Shown here piece after piece: positions 58,377-64,000 of a DNA stretch of 64,000 nucleotides (positions are counted from its first letter, which is position 1; each line of letters begins with the position of its first letter). The DNA lies in contig CADCNI010000007.1 in assembly GCA_902802795.1 (NCBI GenBank), positions 1 to 64,000 on the forward strand, given 5' to 3'. The notes under the pieces are model-generated. The model saw only the letters and a program-made list of their open reading frames with translations, searched no databases and was not told the origin of the DNA. The DNA comes from an uncultured Ruminococcus sp. GTDB taxonomy: Bacteria; Bacillota; Clostridia; Oscillospirales; Acutalibacteraceae. Position numbers and translations under genes: made by a program.

Positions 58377-58391
58377 GTGTGAAATAGGCTC

Positions 58392-58420
58392 TTGATTTTT
58401 GAGCGCAATGCATATATAAT
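58392..58420 (+). promoter_or_regulatory. leuB promoter
   Basis: TTGATT (58392-58397), 17 bp, TATAAT (58415-58420). It starts only 5 bp after the MITE target duplication. Confidence 0.75.
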
Positions 58421-58467
58421 AGATAGCAGACTGTATGTCATAATTTTCTCAGACAGGAATGATTACC

Positions 58468-59547
58468 ATGAAAAACTATAAAATCGCTGTCCTCAAGGGC
58501 GACGGTATCGGCCCCGAAATCGTCAACGAAGCCATGAAAGCGCTCGACGCGGTAGCCGAAAAATGCGGCTTTACTGTCGAATATGACGAAGCGCTTCTCG
58601 GCGGCTGTGCCATCGACGCCACAGGCGTTCCGCTGCCCGATGAAACCGTCGCTAAGTGCAAGGCGGCGGATTCCACACTGCTCGGCGCGGTCGGCGGCGC
58701 GAAATGGGACACCCTGCCGGGGCATCTCCGCCCGGAAAAGGGTCTGCTCGGCATCCGCAGCGCGCTCGGCCTCTTTGCCAATCTCCGCCCCGCCCGCATC
58801 TTTGAACCCTTACGTGAAGCCTCTCCCCTGCGTGCCGACATCATCAACGGCTCGCTGGATATCATGGTGGTGCGCGAACTGACCGGCGGCATTTACTTCG
58901 GAGAAAGAGGCCGCCTGGAGGAAAACGGCGTGCCGGCGGCTTACGACACCGAGAAATACTCCGTCCCCGAAATCGAGCGCATTGCCCGCATCGGCTTTGA
59001 CCTCGCCATGAAGCGCGGCAAGAAGCTCTGCTCCGTCGATAAGGCCAACGTCCTGGAAAGCAGCCGTCTGTGGCGTGAGACCGTCACCAAAATGGCGGCG
59101 GAATATCCTGAAGTGGAACTGAGCTATATGTATGTTGACAACTGCGCTATGCAGCTTGTCCGCAATCCCTCGCAGTTCGACGTCATCCTCACCTCCAACA
59201 TCTTCGGTGACATCCTCTCCGACGAGGCGAGCATGATCTCCGGCTCTATCGGCATGTTGGCGTCCGCCTCCCTCGGTGAAACCGGTTCCGGACTCTACGA
59301 GCCGATTCACGGCTCCGCCCCCGACATCGCCGGTCAGAATATCGCCAACCCGCTGGCAACCATCCTTTCCGTCGCGATGATGCTCAAATATTCCCTCGGT
59401 CAGCCGCAGGCTTCCGACATGATCGAAACCGCCGTGGCGCAGGTGCTCACCCAAGCCCGCACTCCCGATATTTATGTGGAGGGCATGAGGAAAGTCACCT
59501 GCTCCGAAATGGGCGATCTGGTGGCAGAGTTAATTCGTAATGCGTAA
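58468..59547 (+). CDS. leuB: 3-isopropylmalate dehydrogenase
   Basis: A 359-residue beta-decarboxylating dehydrogenase of leucine synthesis that oxidises 3-isopropylmalate with NAD+. Motifs: [19 protein letters not shown] (about 7-25), [11 protein letters not shown] (about 71-81), [15 protein letters not shown] (about 135-149, substrate Arg), [18 protein letters not shown] (about 190-207), [20 protein letters not shown] (about 246-265, metal Asp) and [20 protein letters not shown] (about 283-302). ATG 58468 is preferred, about 9 bp from CAGGA; ATG 58459 is possible. leuA and leuCD are not in the window. A terminator follows. Confidence 0.96.
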   Translation: MKNYKIAVLKGDGIGPEIVNEAMKALDAVAEKCGFTVEYDEALLGGCAIDATGVPLPDETVAKCKAADSTLLGAVGGAKWDTLPGHLRPEKGLLGIRSALGLFANLRPARIFEPLREASPLRADIINGSLDIMVVRELTGGIYFGERGRLEENGVPAAYDTEKYSVPEIERIARIGFDLAMKRGKKLCSVDKANVLESSRLWRETVTKMAAEYPEVELSYMYVDNCAMQLVRNPSQFDVILTSNIFGDILSDEASMISGSIGMLASASLGETGSGLYEPIHGSAPDIAGQNIANPLATILSVAMMLKYSLGQPQASDMIETAVAQVLTQARTPDIYVEGMRKVTCSEMGDLVAELIRNA

Positions 59548-59600
59548 TGCGTAATTGTGCTGGCGGAAATATTATTTCTTCCACAAATGAATAAAAAATT

Positions 59601-59645
59601 TCTCGGCTAAATGAAATTCATTCGTTTAACCGAGAGTTTTTTTTA
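59601..59645 (+). terminator. Terminator after leuB
   Basis: TCTCGG.TAAATGAA pairs with TTC.TTTA.CCGAGA, then GTTTTTTTTT. Confidence 0.88.
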
Positions 59646-59695
59646 CTAAAACAAAAAAGCGAAGTTAATCTGTCAACCTCGCTTCTTCCTTCTAT

Positions 59696-60352
59696 TTAGT
59701 TTCTGCGACCTTCCACATAGCCCTGACCACCGACCACGACGCTCACGGTCTTGGCAAAAATCAGTGCGTCAAAGATCAACGAACGGTGAATGACATATTC
59801 CTTGTCAAAATACACCTTTTCTTCGGCGGGTACACAGTCTCTGCCGTTGACCTGCGCCCAGCCCGTCACACCGGGACGAACATCATACACGCCCTCACGC
59901 ATACGGAGCTTGTGAACATCCGCCTCGCTCTGGATCAGCGGACGGGGACCCACCAGACTCATATCGCCCCGCAGGACGTTGAAAAGCTGGGGCAACTCGT
60001 CAATGCTGGTCTTGCGGAGAAAACGACCCACGCGGGTAATATGCGCGTAAGGATCGGACAAATCGGAAGTAGCTGTTTCATGAGGTGCGTTGACCTTCAT
60101 CGTGCGGAACTTGTAAACCCGAAACGGATTGCCGTTTTTGCCCACGCGCTGCTGACTGAAAATCACCGATCCTTCGGAATCGAGTTTGATGAAAACCGCA
60201 ATCACCAGAAAAAACGGAGCCAGCAACGTCAGCGAAACCGCCGACACCGCGATATCAAACGCTCTTTTAACCAACGTATATACAGGCTTTGTCCGGATGC
60301 GCGTATCATCAAAATACAGGCTGCCAACGTAACTCTCGCGTACATTCACCAT
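59696..60352 (-). CDS. Polyprenyl-phosphate sugar-1-phosphate transferase
   Basis: A 218-residue initiating glycosyl-1-phosphate transferase of the WbaP/WcaJ C-terminal type. One re-entrant hydrophobic segment ([20 protein letters not shown], about 31-50) is followed by the catalytic domain: [20 protein letters not shown] (about 64-83, Lys-Phe-Arg-Thr-Met), [20 protein letters not shown] (about 110-129, Asp-Glu) and MSLVGPRPL (about 131-139). It loads the first sugar phosphate onto undecaprenyl phosphate for capsule or teichoic-type polymers. It stands alone, with no neighbouring glycosyltransferases. AAGGAGGGGG precedes ATG. Confidence 0.92.
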   Translation of the reverse strand: MVNVRESYVGSLYFDDTRIRTKPVYTLVKRAFDIAVSAVSLTLLAPFFLVIAVFIKLDSEGSVIFSQQRVGKNGNPFRVYKFRTMKVNAPHETATSDLSDPYAHITRVGRFLRKTSIDELPQLFNVLRGDMSLVGPRPLIQSEADVHKLRMREGVYDVRPGVTGWAQVNGRDCVPAEEKVYFDKEYVIHRSLIFDALIFAKTVSVVVGGQGYVEGRRN

Positions 60353-60693
60353 GACAAAAACCCCCTCCTTGCATTATCATCCATCACACAAAAGCCGGAA
60401 ACCCTATCTGCCGTTATGAGGCTCACAGCCCTTGTCTGACTTCTTGTATATAGTATATCACATAGCTTATCGAATTACAATATATTTTTTTTGTTTTTTG
60501 CATTTTTCTCAAAATCTACAAAAAACAACCGCCGATGACCGACAAATACTTATTAAATAACGATAAACCATTGATTAAATAATACTGCAACAGGGAGGAT
60601 TTGTCAATAGATTTATTGAATTTCAATACTACTTCACACAAATTTCACATTATTCAGGCTTGTTTTGTCACAATTTCGTTTTTATAGCTCAAA
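60353..60693. other. AT-rich intergenic region between two minus-strand units
   Basis: Apart from the promoter at 60452-60480 I see no gene, RNA or strong hairpin in this 341-bp AT-rich stretch. The ABC operon ends at its right edge without an obvious GC-rich terminator. Confidence 0.6.
60452..60480 (-). promoter_or_regulatory. Promoter of the sugar transferase gene
   Basis: Minus-strand TTGTAA (60475-60480), 17 bp, TATACT (60452-60457). Confidence 0.7.
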
Positions 60694-61266
60694 TTACTCA
60701 TCAAACTCGATGATTTTCGTGCATTTCAGCCACTCGCATTCGCGTCGGTCATGCGTCACCAGCAGAAGAGTGCGCCCGTCAAGATAGGCGTCAACCTGTT
60801 CGATCACTCTTCCCCGCAGTTCTTCGTCCAGCCCCTTAAACGGCTCGTCCATCAGCACCATGTCCGAGGGATATGCCAGCGCGCGGGCGATATTGACGCG
60901 CTGCTGCATACCGCCCGACAGACTGTCGGGATAGCTGTCTTCCTCTCCCCCAAGTTCCAGCGCGTTCAGCAAGGCCAGCGCCGTTTCCCGCGAGCATCCC
61001 GCCGCGGCGGTGATATTCTCGGCGGCGGTCAGCCACGGCAACAGACGGTATTCCTGAAAGACGAACGACACGCGGTCATAGCTGCTCCGCACCTCGCCGC
61101 TGTCAGGTCTGAGCAGCCCCGCGGCGATATTGAGCAGCGTCGTCTTGCCGCCGCCGGAGGGGCCGAGAATACCCACCCGTTCCCCGTCGGCTACATCCAG
61201 CGAAACATCATACAGCACGGTCTTGCTGCCGAAAGAATGGTTGATATGTTGAAAAGAAAGCGGCAT
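60694..61266 (-). CDS. ABC transporter ATPase (NitT/TauT/ThiZ-like)
   Basis: A 190-residue, short ATPase. Walker A GPSGGGKTT (about 35-43), Q-loop FVFQEYRLLPWLTAAEN (about 68-84), signature DSLSGGMQQRVNIARAL (about 112-128), Walker B MVLMDEPFKGLD (about 134-145) and H-loop VTHDRRE (about 168) are intact; it ends soon after, without the C-terminal extension of longer homologues. ATG 61266 follows AAGGAGGG and overlaps the permease stop. It powers the permease encoded just upstream. Confidence 0.88.
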   Translation of the reverse strand: MPLSFQHINHSFGSKTVLYDVSLDVADGERVGILGPSGGGKTTLLNIAAGLLRPDSGEVRSSYDRVSFVFQEYRLLPWLTAAENITAAAGCSRETALALLNALELGGEEDSYPDSLSGGMQQRVNIARALAYPSDMVLMDEPFKGLDEELRGRVIEQVDAYLDGRTLLLVTHDRRECEWLKCTKIIEFDE

Positions 61267-62066
61267 TACTTGTCCCTCCTTGTCAGGTGGAGCTTCCGGC
61301 TGAGCCGATCCACCGCCCACACAAAGATTTTTTCCAGCAAGAGACTCATGACGATCACCGTCACTGTCCACGCAAACAAATCCACCGTTTCCAGATAGAT
61401 TTTGGAATAATACAGCTTTCGTCCGATGGAATCCTTGGTCACGCCGATCACTTCCGCCGCCACGCCTGCTTTCCACGCCATGCCCAGCGCGGTGCGGCAA
61501 GCCGCCATGAAATAAGGCAGAATCGACGGAATGTAGATTTTGCTCACTTTTTGCAGACGGTTCATGCGGTACACCGCCGCCATTTCCAACAGCTTGGGGT
61601 CTACCTCTCCGATGCCCTGATAGACATTGGCATACACCACCGGCAGCACCATGAGAAAAGCGATAAAGACCGGCACATGCTGTCCCGTCAGCCAGACCAG
61701 CGCCAGAATGATAAACGAGGCGACAGGGGTGGATTTAATCACCGTGACCGCCGGAGAAAAAAAGGCGCGGGCAAAGGCATAGCGGCGGCAGACCACCGCC
61801 AGCAATGCCCCGGTGACGCTTCCGAACAGAAATCCCTCAGTGATTCTGCCCAGTGAACGCAGCGAGTCGCTCCAGAATTCCGCCGTTTGCCCCAATGCCA
61901 GCAATCGGCGCGCGACAGCGGCGGGAGAGACCACCAGCAGCTCCATATTCACCGCTATACAGACAAGCTGCCACAGCACCAGCCAGAGTGCCGCGACAGC
62001 CGTCTTGATTGCGATGTTTTTCAGTTTTTGAGAGTGCAGGATTTCCCGGCACTTATCAGCCGACAT
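61266..62066 (-). CDS. ABC transporter permease (NitT/TauT family)
   Basis: A 266-residue permease with about six hydrophobic helices (VALWLVLWQLVCIAV-like near 20; GFLFGSVTGALLAVVCRRYA about 73-92; ASFIILALVWLTGQHVPVFI about 112-131; LFAWTVTVIVMSLLLEKIFV about 229-248). The EAA-type loop AAxRTALGMAWKAGVAAEVIGV (about 188-209) contacts the ATPase. Its ATG 62066 lies inside the binding-protein gene, giving an 11-bp overlap and strong coupling. Substrate class is unclear: nitrate, sulfonate and pyrimidine importers share this fold. Confidence 0.87.
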   Translation of the reverse strand: MSADKCREILHSQKLKNIAIKTAVAALWLVLWQLVCIAVNMELLVVSPAAVARRLLALGQTAEFWSDSLRSLGRITEGFLFGSVTGALLAVVCRRYAFARAFFSPAVTVIKSTPVASFIILALVWLTGQHVPVFIAFLMVLPVVYANVYQGIGEVDPKLLEMAAVYRMNRLQKVSKIYIPSILPYFMAACRTALGMAWKAGVAAEVIGVTKDSIGRKLYYSKIYLETVDLFAWTVTVIVMSLLLEKIFVWAVDRLSRKLHLTRRDK

Positions 62067-63105
62067 AATAGAAGCCGTCGTCAGGAGCCGCACCGCCCAC
62101 GGACTGAGGATCCGCTTCGAGCAGCACATTGATGAAGTCGGCAACCGCTTTCTGCATTTCGTCGCCGGTCTTGCAGACGATGTTGCAGTTGGGAATCGCC
62201 TGCTTGGCAAGCGCTTCGTTGGGAATCACGCCGAGTGCCACGACATTGGCCACCGTGCCGTCAAGGTCATTCAGCGCCGAGTCGGAAGAAGCCGCGAAGT
62301 CATTGAGGAAGGTCTTGAACGCGCCCTCGTTGTCCTTCAGCCAGTCGGCACGCACGATGACAACGCCCTGTGCCACAGGGGTTTCGCAGACCTTGTTCCA
62401 CTCTGCCTGGAGGTCGGTCACGGTGAATTCCTTCTCCGCTTTCTTAAGCTGACCCTTGGCGGCGGTCGCCTTGGGTTCGGGAATCATGGCGGTTGTCACG
62501 TCGCCGCTGACCAGCTTGGCGACAAGCTCATCCACGGTGAAGTCAAAGTTGACCTTCACATCAGCAAGATTGTTCTTCTGGATGAGGTAGTTGAGAATAT
62601 ACTCGGGGTTTGCGCCCTGTGTGGAGGACGGCGCATAGATGGTCTTGCCCGCGAGATCAGCCACCGACTTGACCTGACCCGAGGTGTCAATCATATACAG
62701 CACGCCGAGGGTGCTGACAGCCGCCACCTTGACATTGCCGCTCGTGACCTTGTAGAGCTTGGCAGCCAGATTGGTGGGAACGCAGGCAACGTCCACTTCG
62801 CCGGAGGAGAGCTTCGCGACCATGGTGGTCGGCTCGTCCACATAATCCGCCACATAGGTGTTGACATACTTATTGTCGCCGTCGTTGTACGCGTCGGCAA
62901 AGGTAGCCTTTTCGGTGGCGATCTTCGCCATGGAAACGCCGGTGGGGCCGATCAGCGCGCCCACCTTTACTTCGGTGGAGACGGTCTGTGCCTCTTTGAC
63001 ATCGCTTTTGGAAACGTCGTTCTTCTTGCCCGACTGGCAGGCTGCCATCGAGACGATCATTGCCAGCGACAGCACAGTCGCCGCAATCTTTGAAATTGTT
63101 TTCAT
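62056..63105 (-). CDS. ABC substrate-binding lipoprotein (NMT1/SsuA-like)
   Basis: A 349-residue lipoprotein. MKTISKIAATVLSLAMIVSM leads to a lipobox AAC. The type-II binding fold shows KVGALIGPTGVSMAKIAT (about 47-64), DVACVPTNLAAKLYKVTSGN (about 103-122), VADLAGKTIYAPSSTQGANP (about 144-163) and VVIVRADWLKDNEGAFKTFL (about 249-268). The ligand cannot be read; the thiamine-precursor, taurine and nitrate families are all related. ATG 63105 follows AAGGAATTG. First structural gene after the Crp/Fnr regulator and coupled to the permease. Confidence 0.88.
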   Translation of the reverse strand: MKTISKIAATVLSLAMIVSMAACQSGKKNDVSKSDVKEAQTVSTEVKVGALIGPTGVSMAKIATEKATFADAYNDGDNKYVNTYVADYVDEPTTMVAKLSSGEVDVACVPTNLAAKLYKVTSGNVKVAAVSTLGVLYMIDTSGQVKSVADLAGKTIYAPSSTQGANPEYILNYLIQKNNLADVKVNFDFTVDELVAKLVSGDVTTAMIPEPKATAAKGQLKKAEKEFTVTDLQAEWNKVCETPVAQGVVIVRADWLKDNEGAFKTFLNDFAASSDSALNDLDGTVANVVALGVIPNEALAKQAIPNCNIVCKTGDEMQKAVADFINVLLEADPQSVGGAAPDDGFYYVG

Positions 63106-63179
63106 GTTCACAATTCCTTCCTGAAAATGATGATATTTTATTGCAAAGACAGACCTGCGTCCGCCTCTCAATAACAAAA

Positions 63180-63866
63180 TTATACCCGCTGCAAGCGCTC
63201 CATATCCAGCAGCAGGATTTTCTTGCCATCCCGCGCGATCATTCCCGATTCTTCGAGAAGCCCCAGCGCACGGTAGAGGGACGCGCGGGAGATATTCAGC
63301 CGCTTGGACAGCTCGACGCAGCTTTTCAGCCGTACCGTGGCAGCGCCGTCCTCGTCCACAAATTCATTGAGCAGATAATCGGCCAGCTTCTGCTCCGACG
63401 TCCCACGCGAAAGGGTGTGTATTTTCTGATTGAGAAACTTCACCCTGCCGCACAGGAACTGAAAACAGTTGACAGCCGCTGTAGGATACCGCTGCATGAT
63501 CTTCTCCATTTTTGGCGCTCCGATAAAAACGATCCGGCTGCGTCCTGCGGTTTTAGCGGACGTAAGGGGGATATTCCCCGTTCCCGTCAGCGCGGCGATA
63601 TCAAAAATCTCCCCCGCGCTGACCACATTGATCAGCACCGCGCCGCCGTCCTCCGCGTCGGAATAGATTCTGACCGACCCCATGACCACCACGGCAAACC
63701 GTCCCGCACGCAGCGCCGGAGGAATCAATTCGCCGCCGGAAAACTCACAGACCTCTGCGCCCGCGTCGCGTAAGAATGCACGCACCGTTTCATCGCTGCA
63801 TCCGTCGAATAAAAAACAACCCGCTATCCCTTTATCATCATTGGCATTAAATTCCGTTTTAACCAT
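63180..63866 (-). CDS. Crp/Fnr family transcriptional regulator
   Basis: A 228-residue regulator. An N-terminal cyclic-nucleotide-type beta-roll (about 15-120: FLFDGCSDETVRAFLRDAGA; VVVMGSVRIYSDAEDGGAVL; GEIFDIAALTG) lacks the Fnr Cys cluster. A long dimer helix (about 130-150) and an HTH (VELSKRLNISRASLYRALGL, about 185-204) follow. It probably controls the downstream SBP-permease-ATPase operon, 74 bp away, and itself through the palindrome at 63896-63919. ATG follows GGAGGC. Effector unknown. Confidence 0.9.
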   Translation of the reverse strand: MVKTEFNANDDKGIAGCFLFDGCSDETVRAFLRDAGAEVCEFSGGELIPPALRAGRFAVVVMGSVRIYSDAEDGGAVLINVVSAGEIFDIAALTGTGNIPLTSAKTAGRSRIVFIGAPKMEKIMQRYPTAAVNCFQFLCGRVKFLNQKIHTLSRGTSEQKLADYLLNEFVDEDGAATVRLKSCVELSKRLNISRASLYRALGLLEESGMIARDGKKILLLDMERLQRV

Positions 63867-63895
63867 TTAACTGCCTCCGATACTGAATTTTCTGA

Positions 63896-63919
63896 AAAGT
63901 GTATCAAATAATACACTTT
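63896..63919 (-). promoter_or_regulatory. Palindromic operator of the Crp/Fnr gene
   Basis: AAAGTGTAT (63896-63904), 6-bp gap, ATACACTTT (63911-63919), just downstream of the -10 box. Confidence 0.7.
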
Positions 63920-63927
63920 CTAAAGAG

Positions 63928-63956
63928 ATTATAACCACCTCTCCCCCATTTGTCAA
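63928..63956 (-). promoter_or_regulatory. Promoter of the Crp/Fnr gene
   Basis: Minus-strand TTGACA (63951-63956), 17 bp, TATAAT (63928-63933): full consensus. Confidence 0.88.
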
Positions 63957-64000
63957 CCATTTTTTCTCAAATATTGTCAAAAATTTAACATTCGTCATAT

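Overview
The window looks like a chromosomal stretch from a Gram-positive, endospore-forming member of the Clostridia (Oscillospiraceae/Ruminococcaceae-like gut Firmicute). The reasons are the spoIIGA-sigE sporulation pair, the ylxM-ffh-rpsP-khpA-rimM-trmD and rpsF-ssb-rpsR blocks, strong AAGGAGG ribosome sites, frequent TTG/GTG starts, textbook TTGACA-17-TATAAT promoters, and a GC-rich coding sequence cut by AT-rich gaps. Genus-level assignment cannot be made from this sequence alone.

Layout. 1-186 is the right end of an insertion sequence that has replaced the C-terminus of an alpha/beta hydrolase, itself in an operon with a MarR repressor. 1.6-4.3 kb: tcdA under a promoter with three -35 boxes, then a degenerate beta-lactamase-like protein and an LD-carboxypeptidase. 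4.4-7.7 kb: metK with a SAM-I riboswitch and a two-gene SufB/SufC-type Fe-S system. 8-14.4 kb: a DUF4373 protein with long tandem repeats, sigE and spoIIGA, an S1-domain protein, an RlmD-type methyltransferase and HPr. 14.8-18.8 kb: the SRP/ribosome-maturation operon. 18.9-24.5 kb: an LCP protein with 20 acidic nonapeptide repeats, a C39-like lipoprotein and CCA-adding enzyme. 24.6-31.8 kb: a possible PD-(D/E)XK protein, MscL with a zinc ribbon, DUF2752, a membrane cyclophilin, a CBS/CorC transporter, an LRR protein and a GH114 lipoprotein. 31.9-34.9 kb: a TrpXYZ-type ABC transporter.

35.2-47.3 kb carries two paralogous VTC-domain/DUF4956 gene pairs, the second followed by a secreted beta-helix protein of the Cthe_2159 type. 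Between them lie DUF1292, an IS66-like MITE, PutP, a MATE exporter, an FrhB-type ferredoxin protein and a duplicated-domain lipoprotein. 47.4-55 kb: a DUF4392 protein, rpsF-ssb-rpsR, a truncated Rpn-type nuclease, prfB, a TIR-like membrane protein and nadE. 55-64 kb: a divergent XRE regulator/membrane protein pair with two operators, a cell-wall amidase, metA, a MITE, leuB, a sugar transferase, and a Crp/Fnr-SBP-permease-ATPase cluster.

Most interesting signals: (i) the VTC + DUF4956 (+ beta-helix) modules, a candidate membrane polymer system found twice within 12 kb; (ii) the truncated IS at the window start and a 216-bp MITE 58 kb away with identical 16-bp termini, pointing to mobilisation in trans; (iii) several family members with altered key residues or insertions (beta-lactamase-like, TIR-like, YlxM). 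No tRNA, rRNA or CRISPR array was recognised.
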